Positions 51,962-59,621 of a stretch of DNA of 64,000 nt are shown here, piece after piece (the stretch's first letter is position 1; each line of letters begins with the position of its first letter). The DNA lies in contig NZ_JACMTR010000002.1 in the NCBI RefSeq assembly GCF_014267175.1, forward strand, positions 124,001-188,000. Direction: 5' to 3'. The position numbers were made by a program, and so were the translations under genes. Under the pieces are notes generated by a model. The model did not search any database. It was given only the letters and a program-made list of their open reading frames with translations, and was not told the origin of the DNA. Source of the stretch: Pseudonocardia sp. C8. Its GTDB lineage: Bacteria; Actinomycetota; Actinomycetes; Mycobacteriales; Pseudonocardiaceae.

Positions 51962-52065
51962 GGCCCGGCGGTCGAGGGCCGAAGCAACGGCACTGAGGCC
52001 CGGCGGTCGAGGGCCGAAGCAACGGCACTGAGGCCCGGCGGTCGAGGGCCGAAGCAACGGCACTG
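51961..52065. repeat. Three perfect 35-bp tandem repeats after pntB
   Basis: Units at 51961-51995, 51996-52030 and 52031-52065 are identical, plus a five-base start of a fourth. Each contains GGCCC-N9-GGGCC, which can form a small hairpin, and ends in CACTG, so a TGA recurs at each junction. Confidence 0.9.
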
Positions 52066-52431
52066 AGGCCTCCCCGCCACCCACCCGTCCGGCGCCGTCC
52101 CCACCCCGGGGGCGGCGCCGGACGCCGTCCGGCGCCGCGCCGGTACTGGTCCCGGCGGCGTCCCGTTCGGTACCGTCGGTGGCGTTGCGGGCGCGGTCCC
52201 GCGTGCGGACGCCCACCGCGGCCCCGGACGTCCGGGCGGGCCGAGGCGTCCGCAGACCCCGCGTGCACCCGTTCCGGGTGACCTCCGTACACTGGACAGC
52301 CGGTGCGCTCTATGACGCCGGCTCCGTCGTGTTTCCACACCCCGGTCCGGGCCCGTCCGTGCGCACCGTGCCGTCCCCCGGCTCCGGTCGGTGGGCGGAG
52401 CAACCGACACCTGTCACGGATAGCGGAGGAC
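52066..52431 (+). other. Gap before infA with possible -10
   Basis: No gene supported. TACACT at 52288-52293 could be the -10 of the infA operon, with a leader of about 135 bases; -35 not recognisable. GC-rich inverted sequences near 52080-52140 (GGCGCCG types) could act as a terminator for pntB. Confidence 0.4.
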
Positions 52432-52653
52432 ATGGCCAAGAAGGACGGGGCGATCGAGGTCGAGGGCCGGGTCGTCGAACCCCTGCCGAACGCGATGTTC
52501 CGGGTGGAGCTGGAGAACGGTCACCGGGTTCTCGCGCACATCAGCGGGAAGATGCGCCAGCACTACATCCGGATCCTTCCGGAGGACCGGGTGGTCGTCG
52601 AGCTGTCGCCCTACGACCTCAGCCGCGGCCGCATCGTCTACCGCTACAAGTGA
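52432..52653 (+). CDS. infA: Translation initiation factor IF-1
   Basis: 73-residue OB-fold protein that sits in the 30S A site. [23 protein letters not shown] and [24 protein letters not shown] are typical. ATG at 52432 after GCGGAGGAC; the longer open frame upstream is non-coding. Confidence 0.98.
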   Translation: MAKKDGAIEVEGRVVEPLPNAMFRVELENGHRVLAHISGKMRQHYIRILPEDRVVVELSPYDLSRGRIVYRYK

Positions 52654-52684
52654 CGCACGCCAACAACGGACAGAGGCAGACGAC

Positions 52685-52798
52685 GTGAAGGTCAAGCCGA
52701 GCGTCAAGAAGATCTGCGACAAGTGCCAGGTGATCCGCCGCCACGGCCGGATCATCGTGATCTGCTCGAACCTGCGCCACAAGCAGCGCCAGGGCTGA
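52685..52798 (+). CDS. rpmJ: 50S ribosomal protein L36
   Basis: 37-residue bL36, starting at a GTG ([14 protein letters not shown]). Zinc ligands are CDKC, a later Cys in VICS, and a His in RHKQRQG, the zinc-dependent form. 31 bases after infA. Confidence 0.96.
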   Translation: MKVKPSVKKICDKCQVIRRHGRIIVICSNLRHKQRQG

Positions 52799-52817
52799 GC
52801 GGACCCGCGGCACGGGT

Positions 52818-52912
52818 CGCGATCCTCGGATCGCGCACGTGAGAAGCCCCCGGTGTACCTGCCGGGCCACGAGGGCCCGGTAGCACCCCCGGAACCAGGC
52901 CGGGGCCCGGTA
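52818..52912 (+). other. Structured leader before rpsM
   Basis: Hairpin CGCGATCC-TC-GGATCGCG (52818-52835), then CCGGGCC (52862-52868), which can pair with either of two copies of GGCCCGG (52874-52880 or 52904-52910, both within the direct repeat GGGCCCGGTA). Two alternative folds are therefore possible in the 212-base rpmJ-rpsM gap. Confidence 0.4.
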
Positions 52913-53010
52913 AGAGCAGCGCCAGCGGAACGACAGTCAGCGCAGCGCAGCGGCGGAACGGGACGGACACCGGGAAGACCTGGAACGACACGAACAGGAG
53001 ACCACGCCGC

Positions 53011-53391
53011 ATGGCACGTGTTGCCGGCGTCGACCTCCCCCGCGAGAAGCGGATGGAGATCGCGCTCACCTATATCTTCGGGGTCGGACGGGCCCGGTCG
53101 AAGGAGATCCTCGAGGCCACGGCGATCAGCCTTGACCTCCGGTCGAAGGACCTGACCGACGAGGACGTGACCAAGCTCCGCGACTACATCGAGGAGCACC
53201 TGCAGGTCGAGGGTGACCTGCGCCGTGAGATCCAGGCGGACATCCGCCGCAAGATCGAGATCGGCTCGTACCAGGGCATCCGTCACCGCCGGGGTCTGCC
53301 GGTCCGTGGCCAGCGCACGAAGACCAACGCGCGCGGCCGCAAGGGGCCGAAGAAGACCGTGGCCGGCAAGAAGAAGGCAGGTAAGAAGTAA
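53011..53391 (+). CDS. rpsM: 30S ribosomal protein S13
   Basis: 126-residue uS13 of the 30S head, contacting the P-site t[29 protein letters not shown] start, [24 protein letters not shown] and a Lys-rich end. One-base overlap with rpsK. Confidence 0.98.
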   Translation: MARVAGVDLPREKRMEIALTYIFGVGRARSKEILEATAISLDLRSKDLTDEDVTKLRDYIEEHLQVEGDLRREIQADIRRKIEIGSYQGIRHRRGLPVRGQRTKTNARGRKGPKKTVAGKKKAGKK

Positions 53392-53798
53392 TGCCGCCCC
53401 GCGCACGCCAGGGCACCGCGCCCAAGAAGGTCCGCCGCAGGGAGAAGAAGAACGTCTCCCACGGCCACGCCCACATCAAGAGCACGTTCAACAACACGAT
53501 CGTGTCGATCACCGACCCGACCGGCGCCGTGATCGCCTGGGCCTCGTCCGGGCACGTCGGCCTGAAGGGCTCCCGGAAGTCGACGCCGTTCGCCGCGCAG
53601 CTGGCCGCCGAGAACGCCGCCCGCAAGGCGGCCGAGCACGGCATGAAGAAGGTCGACGTCTTCGTGAAGGGCCCTGGCTCGGGCCGCGAGACCGCGATCC
53701 GCTCGCTGCAGGCCGCCGGCCTCGAGGTCGGCACCATTTCCGACGTCACCCCGCAGCCGCACAACGGTTGCCGTCCGCCCAAGCGGCGCCGGGTCTAG
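53391..53798 (+). CDS. rpsK: 30S ribosomal protein S11
   Basis: 135-residue uS11 of the platform. [24 protein letters not shown] and [18 protein letters not shown] are diagnostic. ATG shares a base with the rpsM stop. Confidence 0.98.
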   Translation: MPPRARQGTAPKKVRRREKKNVSHGHAHIKSTFNNTIVSITDPTGAVIAWASSGHVGLKGSRKSTPFAAQLAAENAARKAAEHGMKKVDVFVKGPGSGRETAIRSLQAAGLEVGTISDVTPQPHNGCRPPKRRRV

Positions 53799-53814
53799 GG
53801 GGAGGAGTACAGAC

Positions 53815-54420
53815 ATGGCTCGCTACACCGGACCCATGACCCGCAAGTCGCGCCGGCTGAAGACCGACCTCGTCGGCGGCGACCAGGCGTTCGAGCGTCG
53901 TCCGTACCCGCCCGGCCAGCACGGCCGGATCCGGATCAAGGAGACCGAGTACCTGCTGCAGCTGCAGGAGAAGCAGAAGGCCCGCTTCGCCTACGGCCTG
54001 CAGGAGAAGCAGCTGCGCGCCTACTACGAGGAGGCGCACCGCCGGGAGGGCAAGACCGGCGACGAGCTGCTGCAGATCCTCGAGTCGCGGCTCGACAACG
54101 TCGTGTACCGCGCGGGCCTCGCCCGCACCCGGCGGATGGCCCGCCAGCTGGTGAACCACGGCCACTTCCTGGTCAACGGGAAGAAGGTCGACATCCCCAG
54201 CTACAAGGTGGGTCAGTACGACATCATCGACGTGCGGGACAAGTCGCGGAACATGGACCCGTTCGTCATCGCCAGGGAGACCCAGGGCGAGCGCCCGGTC
54301 CCGGCGTGGCTGCAGGTCGTCCCGTCGACGCTGCGCATCCTGGTCCACCAGCTGCCCGAGCGCGCTCAGATCGACACGCAGGTCACCGAGCAGCTCATCG
54401 TCGAGTTCTACTCGAAGTAG
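53815..54420 (+). CDS. rpsD: 30S ribosomal protein S4
   Basis: 201-residue uS4, an assembly initiator and regulator of the alpha operon in E. coli. [51 protein letters not shown] (S4 RNA-binding domain). No zinc cysteines (C- form). GGGGGAGGAG lies before the ATG. Confidence 0.98.
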   Translation: MARYTGPMTRKSRRLKTDLVGGDQAFERRPYPPGQHGRIRIKETEYLLQLQEKQKARFAYGLQEKQLRAYYEEAHRREGKTGDELLQILESRLDNVVYRAGLARTRRMARQLVNHGHFLVNGKKVDIPSYKVGQYDIIDVRDKSRNMDPFVIARETQGERPVPAWLQVVPSTLRILVHQLPERAQIDTQVTEQLIVEFYSK

Positions 54421-54431
54421 CTCGACACCCC

Positions 54432-54476
54432 GCCGCCCCGCAGGGAGGGGCGGCACGTCCGGCCCGCCAGGGCCGG
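54432..54476 (+). terminator. Two hairpins between rpsD and rpoA
   Basis: GCCGCCCC-N7-GGGGCGGC (54432-54454) and CCGGCCC-GCCA-GGGCCGG (54459-54476), just after rpsD. Without T-tracts they may act as weak terminators or adjust the rpsD to rpoA ratio. Confidence 0.45.
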
Positions 54477-54493
54477 CCATGGGGTACTGCCAG

Positions 54494-54521
54494 CTGCGGC
54501 ATCAAATAGCGGTTGCCGCAG
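54494..54521 (+). other. AT-rich-loop hairpin 20 bases before rpoA
   Basis: CTGCGGCA-TCAAATAGCGGT-TGCCGCAG: 8-bp stem with a 12-base loop that is unusually A/T-rich for this genome. It ends 20 bases before the rpoA ATG, next to its ribosome site (GGAGGC). Confidence 0.45.
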
Positions 54522-54541
54522 GTGCATTGGAGGCACACACC

Positions 54542-55591
54542 ATGCTGATCTCTCAGCGACCCACCCTCACCGAGGACGTCGTCACCGAGACCCGGTCCCG
54601 GTTCGTCATCGAGCCGCTGGAGCCGGGCTTCGGCTACACCCTCGGCAACTCCCTGCGCCGGACGCTGCTGTCGTCCATCCCCGGTGCCGCCGTCACGTCC
54701 ATCCGGATCGACGGCGTCCTGCACGAGTTCACCACCGTGCCGGGGGTCAAGGAGGACGTCACCGACATCATCCTGAACCTCAAGGAGCTCGTCGTGAGCT
54801 CCGAGGAGGACGAGCCGGTGACCATGTACCTGCGCAAGCAGGGCCCGGGCGCGGTCACCGCCGGCGACATCGTGCCGCCGGCCGGCGTCACCGTGCACAA
54901 CCCGGACCTGCACATCGCCTCGCTGAACGACAAGGGCCGGCTCGAGGTCGAGCTCGTCGTCGAGCGGGGTCGCGGCTACGTCCCGGCGATGCAGAACAAG
55001 GCCACCGGTGCCGAGATCGGCCGGATCCCGGTCGACTCGATCTACTCGCCGGTGCTGAAGGTGACCTACAAGGTCGAGGCCACGCGAGTCGAGCAGCGCA
55101 CCGACTTCGACAAGCTGGTCCTCGACGTCGAGTCGAAGCCGTCCATCACCCCGCGGGACGCGCTGGCCTCGGCCGGCAAGACCCTGGTCGAGCTGTTCGG
55201 CCTGGCCCGCGAGCTGAACGTGGACGCCGAGGGCATCGAGATCGGCCCCTCCCCGCAGGAGGCGGACACCATCGCGGCGTTCGCGATGCCGATCGAGGAG
55301 CTGGACCTCACGGTCCGGTCGTACAACTGCCTCAAGCGCGAGGGCATCCACACGGTCGGCGAGCTCGTCGGCCGCAGCGAGGCGGACCTGCTCGACATCC
55401 GCAACTTCGGCGCCAAGTCGATCGACGAGGTCAAGATGAAGCTCGTCGGCCTCGGCCTGGCCCTCAAGGACAGCCCGCCCGGGTTCGACCCGTCGGCGGC
55501 GGCGAGCGACTACGGTGCCGACGGCGGCGGGTTCGACCCCGACACCTTCGGTGACGACGGTCAGGACTACGCAGAAACGGAGCAGTTGTAG
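54542..55591 (+). CDS. rpoA: RNA polymerase alpha subunit
   Basis: 349-residue subunit. N-terminal assembly domain ([32 protein letters not shown]) and C-terminal domain ([38 protein letters not shown]) are both complete, with an acidic tail. ATG at 54542 with GGAGGC upstream; the longer frame is not used. Confidence 0.99.
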   Translation: MLISQRPTLTEDVVTETRSRFVIEPLEPGFGYTLGNSLRRTLLSSIPGAAVTSIRIDGVLHEFTTVPGVKEDVTDIILNLKELVVSSEEDEPVTMYLRKQGPGAVTAGDIVPPAGVTVHNPDLHIASLNDKGRLEVELVVERGRGYVPAMQNKATGAEIGRIPVDSIYSPVLKVTYKVEATRVEQRTDFDKLVLDVESKPSITPRDALASAGKTLVELFGLARELNVDAEGIEIGPSPQEADTIAAFAMPIEELDLTVRSYNCLKREGIHTVGELVGRSEADLLDIRNFGAKSIDEVKMKLVGLGLALKDSPPGFDPSAAASDYGADGGGFDPDTFGDDGQDYAETEQL

Positions 55592-55593
55592 CC

Positions 55594-56313
55594 ATGCCCC
55601 AGCCCACCAAGGGTGCCCGCCTCGGCGGGTCACCCGCGCACCAGCGGCTGATCCTGGCCAACCTGGCGACCTCGCTGTTCGAGCACGGCCGGATCACCAC
55701 CACCGAGGCCAAGGCCCGGCGGCTGCGCCCGTACGCGGAGCGGCTGATCACCAAGGCCAAGGCCGGCGACCTGCACAACCGCCGCGAGATCATGAAGGTG
55801 ATCCGCGACAAGTCGGTCGTGCACCGCCTGATCACCGAGATCGGCCCGTTCTTCGCGGACCGCAACGGTGGTTACACGCGGATCACCAAGACGATGCCGC
55901 GCAAGGGTGACAACGCCCCGATGGCGGTCATCGAGCTGGTCCAGCAGAAGACGGTCACCGACGAGGCGAACCGCGCCCGCCGCGCGGCCGCCTCGCAGGC
56001 CGCGACGGCCACGCCGGCCGCCGCCGAGGCCGAGCCGGAGGTCGCCGAGCCCACCGGGTCGGCGGACGCGGAGGAGACCACCACGGAGGCCACCGAGGCG
56101 CCGTACGGCGAGGGCAGCCACGCCCCGCTGGACGACCCGTCCCAGGCCCCGGAGGGCTTCGAGATCAAGGGCAACGCGGACTCGAAGCTCTACCACGTGC
56201 CCGGTTCGTCGCACTACGACCGGACCGTGCCCGAGGTCTGGTTCGCCTCCGAGGAGGCGGCCGAGGCCGCCGGCTTCTCGAAGCCGGCGTCCCAGCAGGA
56301 GTCCGGCTCCTGA
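55594..56313 (+). CDS. rplQ: 50S ribosomal protein L17 with C-terminal extension
   Basis: 239 residues. The bL17 core (~1-120) is standard: [61 protein letters not shown]. It is followed by an Ala/Glu/Thr-rich linker (~125-185) and a small domain at ~188-230 of pattern [31 protein letters not shown]. That module also occurs at the ends of other bacterial proteins and in some actinobacterial L17 proteins; its role there is unknown to me. Confidence 0.96.
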   Translation: MPQPTKGARLGGSPAHQRLILANLATSLFEHGRITTTEAKARRLRPYAERLITKAKAGDLHNRREIMKVIRDKSVVHRLITEIGPFFADRNGGYTRITKTMPRKGDNAPMAVIELVQQKTVTDEANRARRAAASQAATATPAAAEAEPEVAEPTGSADAEETTTEATEAPYGEGSHAPLDDPSQAPEGFEIKGNADSKLYHVPGSSHYDRTVPEVWFASEEAAEAAGFSKPASQQESGS

Positions 56314-56332
56314 GCCAGCCACACCGCGCCCC

Positions 56333-56364
56333 CGGGCCCGCCGTCCCCTCGGACGGCGGGCCCG
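56333..56364 (+). terminator. Hairpin between rplQ and truA
   Basis: CGGGCCCGCCGTCC / GGACGGCGGGCCCG with loop CCTC, a 14-bp perfect stem 19 bases after rplQ. Probable terminator of the alpha operon; truA starts 20 bases later, so it would be read from leakage or an overlapping promoter. Confidence 0.7.
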
Positions 56365-56384
56365 GCGGCGTTTCCGAGGCAGGC

Positions 56385-57227
56385 GTGTCCGGGGCCGGCG
56401 GTTCCGCGGGATCGGTGCGGGTCCGGCTCGACATCGCCTACGACGGCACCGACTTCTCCGGGTGGGCCGCCCAGCCGACGAGGCGGACCGTCCAGGGCGT
56501 CCTCACCGAGGCCCTCTCGACCGTGCTGCGGACCCCGCTGCGGCTGACCGTCGCCGGGCGGACCGACGCCGGGGTGCACGCGTCCGGGCAGGTCGCGCAC
56601 GTCGAGCTCCCCGAGTGGCTCGACCCGCAGGTCGACGACCTGCTCCGCCGGATCAACCGGTTCCTGCCGGCCGACGTGCGGGTCCGCGCCGTCACCCGGG
56701 TCCCGGACGCCTTCGACGCCCGGTTCTCCGCGCTGCGCCGGCACTACCGCTACCGGGTCACGACGGCGCCGTACGGGGCGGAGCCGCTGCGGGCCCGCGA
56801 GACCGTCGCGTGGCCGTACCCGCTGGACCCCGAGCCGATGAACGCGGCGTCCCGGCTGCTGCTCGGCGAGCACGACTTCGCCGCCTTCTGCAAGCGCCGC
56901 GAGGGCGCCACCACGGTGCGCGCGCTGCAACGGTTCGCGTGGGCGCCCGCACCCGGGGAGCCGGACGTGCTGGTCGCGTCGGTGTCCGCGGACGCGTTCT
57001 GCCACTCGATGGTCCGCAGCCTGGTCGGGGCCCTGCTCGAGGTGGGGCGCGGGCACCGGCCGGTGGGCTGGCCGGCGGGGCTGCTCGACCGGACGTCCCG
57101 GGCGTCGGAGGTGACGGTCGCGCCACCGCACGGCCTGTCCCTGACCGGGGTGGACTACCCGCCCGACGACGAGCTGGCCGCCCGCGCCGAGACGACCCGC
57201 CGGATCCGGAGCCCCGGGGTGTCCTGA
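56385..57227 (+). CDS. truA: tRNA pseudouridine synthase A
   Basis: 280-residue enzyme modifying uridines 38-40 of tRNA anticodon stems. Catalytic Asp61 in [32 protein letters not shown] start and [17 protein letters not shown] are conserved. GTG at 56385 with GAGGCAGG upstream. Confidence 0.94.
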   Translation: MSGAGGSAGSVRVRLDIAYDGTDFSGWAAQPTRRTVQGVLTEALSTVLRTPLRLTVAGRTDAGVHASGQVAHVELPEWLDPQVDDLLRRINRFLPADVRVRAVTRVPDAFDARFSALRRHYRYRVTTAPYGAEPLRARETVAWPYPLDPEPMNAASRLLLGEHDFAAFCKRREGATTVRALQRFAWAPAPGEPDVLVASVSADAFCHSMVRSLVGALLEVGRGHRPVGWPAGLLDRTSRASEVTVAPPHGLSLTGVDYPPDDELAARAETTRRIRSPGVS

Positions 57228-57229
57228 GT

Positions 57230-57682
57230 TCAGCGTGCGGGCGGGACCTGGCCCCAGGCAGGGTGCGGCGGACCGGCCGGCCGGGTGTTCCGGGCGAGGG
57301 CCACCCCCAGCCACAGCAGCGAGCACAGCCAGCCCAGGGCGGCGAGCATGCCGAGCCCGTAGAGCACCTCGGGGACCGGCCCGTCGGCCCGGCCGAGCAG
57401 CACGAGGACCGGGGCGTGTGCGTCGACGTCGTCGAAGTCGGGCATGACCAGCCCGCCCAGCAGCAGGAAACCGGCGCAGGAGACGAACGGCGCCGCGACC
57501 GGACGCGGCAGCATCCTGCGCCGGGCGACGGCGATCGACAGCACCACCGGGACCAGCGGCAGCAGCACCCCGACGATCGTGAAGATCATGATGGCCAGGA
57601 ACCAGCCCGGGGCGATCAGGCGGAGCCCGGCGAAGGCCGCCACGGTGCCGATCTGGAGGGCCACGTTCGTGCTCGTCCGCAT
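57230..57682 (-). CDS. Small membrane protein of unknown function
   Basis: 150 residues from the ATG at 57682 (AGGA 8 bases upstream); the frame is open ten codons further to a GTG. Four hydrophobic segments (~10-25, 30-50, 62-80, 105-130) separated by short charged loops; a Pro-rich cytoplasmic tail ends the protein. No domain recognised. Convergent with truA (only two bases between stops) and divergent from the deaminase gene. Confidence 0.65.
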   Translation of the reverse strand: MRTSTNVALQIGTVAAFAGLRLIAPGWFLAIMIFTIVGVLLPLVPVVLSIAVARRRMLPRPVAAPFVSCAGFLLLGGLVMPDFDDVDAHAPVLVLLGRADGPVPEVLYGLGMLAALGWLCSLLWLGVALARNTRPAGPPHPAWGQVPPAR

Positions 57683-57744
57683 GCCGGCGATCCTGGCGGG
57701 CGGTCGCGCCACCGGGAACCCGTACGACTACTAGGTTTCGCGGC

Positions 57745-58188
57745 ATGGACCCGAGCTGGCTGGACGTGGCGGTGGCGGAGGCCCGGGCCGGGCTGGCGTC
57801 GGGCGGGATCCCGATCGGCGCCGCACTCGTCGGGCCGGACGGGGAGGTGCTCGGGCGCGGGCACAACCGCCGGGTCCAGGACGGCGACCCGTCCGCGCAC
57901 GGCGAGACCGCCGCCTTCCGCGCCGCCGGCCGGCAGCGCGACTACCGGTCGACGACGATGGTCACCACGCTGTCGCCGTGCTGGTACTGCTCCGGGCTGA
58001 TCCGGCAGTTCGGCATCGGTGCGGTGCTGATCGGGGAGGCCCGGACGTTCCACGGCGGGCACGGCTGGCTCGCCGAGCACGGGGTGCGGGTCACCGTGCT
58101 CGACGACGAGCGCTGCGTGGCGATGATGACCGCGTTCGTCGGCGAGCGCCCGGAGCTGTGGAACGAGGACATCGGGGTGGCGGAGTAG
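57745..58188 (+). CDS. Fcy1-like cytosine deaminase
   Basis: 147-residue zinc-dependent deaminase. Zinc site: His52 and catalytic Glu54 in HGETA, Cys79 and Cys82 in TTLSPCWYC. The sequence follows yeast cytosine deaminase Fcy1 almost end to end: GGIPIGAALV, VLGRGHNRR, HGE, TTLSPC, DDERC, then ERPELWNEDIG at the C-terminus (Fcy1 has ERPQDWFEDIGE). This supports cytosine to uracil salvage rather than tRNA adenosine deamination. The comparison is from memory and should be aligned. Its stop lies inside a 14-bp tandem repeat. Confidence 0.88.
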   Translation: MDPSWLDVAVAEARAGLASGGIPIGAALVGPDGEVLGRGHNRRVQDGDPSAHGETAAFRAAGRQRDYRSTTMVTTLSPCWYCSGLIRQFGIGAVLIGEARTFHGGHGWLAEHGVRVTVLDDERCVAMMTAFVGERPELWNEDIGVAE

Positions 58189-58254
58189 TCACTGCGGTGT
58201 CGTCGGTGCGGTGTCGTCGGTGCGGAGTCGTCACTGCGGAGTCGTCACTGCAGC
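58185..58254. repeat. Five 14-bp tandem repeats spanning two convergent stop codons
   Basis: Units of the form GTCGTCACTGCGGA or GTCGTCGGTGCGGT, imperfect, from 58185 to 58254. The first unit contains the deaminase stop, and the last contains the stop of the minus-strand NTF2-like gene. Confidence 0.8.
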
Positions 58255-58706
58255 GGGATGTCGAGCCCGTGCTCCTCCGCCGGCCGCGGCCCGTGGATCC
58301 GCCGCTCCGCTGCGGTGATCGGGACGTCGTTGATGCTCGCCTCGCGGCGGCGCATCAGCCCGCGGTCGTCGAACTCCCACAGCTCGTTGCCGTAGCTGCG
58401 CCAGTACTGCCCGGCCGCGTCGTGGCACTCGTACTGGAAGCGGACCGCGATCCGGTTCCCGCGGAACCCCCAGAGGCTCTTGCGGAGCGCGTAGTCCTGC
58501 TCGCGCTCCCACTTGGCGGTCAGGAAGGCGACGATCTCGTCCCGGCCGGTGAGGAACGTGTCCCGGTTGCGCCACACCGAATCCGGTGTGTAGGCGAGCG
58601 CCACCCGCTGCGGGTCGCGGGTGTTCCAGGCGTCCTCGGCGGCCTGGACCTTCCGTCGCGCGCTCTCCTCGTCGAACGGTGGGTACGGCGGGCGGTCGTC
58701 GGTCAC
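58245..58706 (-). CDS. NTF2-like protein (DUF1348 / nuclear transport factor 2 family)
   Basis: 153 residues. Small alpha+beta barrel family: [37 protein letters not shown], then [11 protein letters not shown] and [21 protein letters not shown]. Related proteins occur next to TetR genes in many bacteria; the reaction, if any, is unknown. GGAGGAGCG lies before the ATG. It is divergent from the TetR gene with two operators between. Confidence 0.85.
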   Translation of the reverse strand: MTDDRPPYPPFDEESARRKVQAAEDAWNTRDPQRVALAYTPDSVWRNRDTFLTGRDEIVAFLTAKWEREQDYALRKSLWGFRGNRIAVRFQYECHDAAGQYWRSYGNELWEFDDRGLMRRREASINDVPITAAERRIHGPRPAEEHGLDIPLQ

Positions 58707-58723
58707 GGCAGCGCTCCTCCCTG

Positions 58724-58743
58724 TCGAGAACGCTCGTTCTCGA
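58724..58743. promoter_or_regulatory. TetR operator 1
   Basis: TCGAGAACG-CT-CGTTCTCGA, a perfect 9-base inverted repeat, 18 bases before the NTF2-like gene. Confidence 0.75.
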
Positions 58744-58756
58744 TGGTGCGCTACGC

Positions 58757-58776
58757 TAGAGAACGAGCGTTCTCGA
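58757..58776. promoter_or_regulatory. TetR operator 2
   Basis: TAGAGAACG-AG-CGTTCTCGA, the same site on the other strand with one changed base, 17 bases before the tetR start and 33 bases (about three helical turns) from operator 1, centre to centre. Confidence 0.75.
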
Positions 58777-58792
58777 CGTCAAGGAGGAGCCC

Positions 58793-59359
58793 GTGCCCGC
58801 GCCGCTCACCGAGGACCGGATCGAGCAGGACCGGGAGCTGCTGCTCGCGACGGCCGAACGGCTCTTCTACGAGCACGGGATCGGGGCCGTCGGGATGGAC
58901 CGCGTCCGCGCGGCCTCCGGCCTGCCGCTGAAGCGGATCTACCGGAGCGTGCCGGGCAAGGAGGCACTGGTGGCCGCGGTCCTGCGGCGCCGCGACGTCC
59001 GCTGGCGGGGCGACCTCGCCGCGGCGGTCGAGCGCGTCGCCGATCCGCGGGAGCGCGTGCTCGCCGTATTCGACTGGCTGGCCCGGTGGTTCGCCGAACC
59101 CGGGTTCCGCGGCTGCGCCTGGATCAACGCCTTCGGTGAGCTCGGGCCGTCCTCGGAGGCGGTCCGGGCCGAGGTGCGCGCCCACAAGCACGCGTTCGCC
59201 GAGCAGCTGCGGGGGTGGGTCAGGGCGGCCGGGTCGACCTGCGTGGAGCCGGTGTTCCTGCTGGCCGAGGGGGCGATGGTGACGGCCGCGGTGACGGGCA
59301 GCCCGGAACCGGCGCGGCAGGCACGCGAGGCCGTCGCGGTGCTGCTCGATCGGGGGTAG
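58793..59359 (+). CDS. TetR/AcrR-family regulator
   Basis: 188 residues. HTH region ATAERLFYEHGIGAVGMDRVRAASGLPLKRIYRSVPGKEALVAAVL (residues ~19-63). C-terminal domain with GFRGCAWINAFGELG, typical of regulators that repress divergent small oxidoreductase or NTF2-like genes. GTG start after AAGGAGGAG. Likely represses itself and the NTF2-like gene through the two operators. Confidence 0.9.
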   Translation: MPAPLTEDRIEQDRELLLATAERLFYEHGIGAVGMDRVRAASGLPLKRIYRSVPGKEALVAAVLRRRDVRWRGDLAAAVERVADPRERVLAVFDWLARWFAEPGFRGCAWINAFGELGPSSEAVRAEVRAHKHAFAEQLRGWVRAAGSTCVEPVFLLAEGAMVTAAVTGSPEPARQAREAVAVLLDRG

Positions 59360-59389
59360 GGGCCGGTCGGCGTGGCGGGCCGTCGGTCG

Positions 59390-59512
59390 CGTTCCGCGGA
59401 ACGTTCCTGCGCACCGGGAGGGGCGGCCCGGCCGCGTTCCGCGGAACGTCGTGTGGGGCCGGTCGGGGTTCCGCGGAACGTCCGGTCGTGCCGGGCCGCG
59501 TTCCGCGGAACG
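59390..59512. repeat. Four copies of the palindrome CGTTCCGCGGAACG
   Basis: Copies at 59390-59403, 59435-59448, 59467-59480 (first base G instead of C) and 59499-59512. Centre-to-centre spacing is 45, 32 and 32 bases. They lie between tetR and eccB, 110-232 bases before the eccB ATG. Confidence 0.85.
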
Positions 59513-59621
59513 CACCGAGGCAGCGTCATCGGCGTACGGAACCCTGACCGCGTGGATCGCGCACCGGTCCGCTGAGTGGTTCTACGCACCGGGCCCCGTT
59601 CCCCGCCGGGCAGGTGTCCGG

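Noticed and set aside
51961..52065. CRISPR or phage attachment site after pntB
   Set aside because: Repeats are directly adjacent with no spacers, and there is no integrase or tRNA.
59390..59512. CRISPR-like array
   Set aside because: The 14-base units are palindromic, spacing is uneven (45, 32, 32), there are only four copies, and no cas genes are near.
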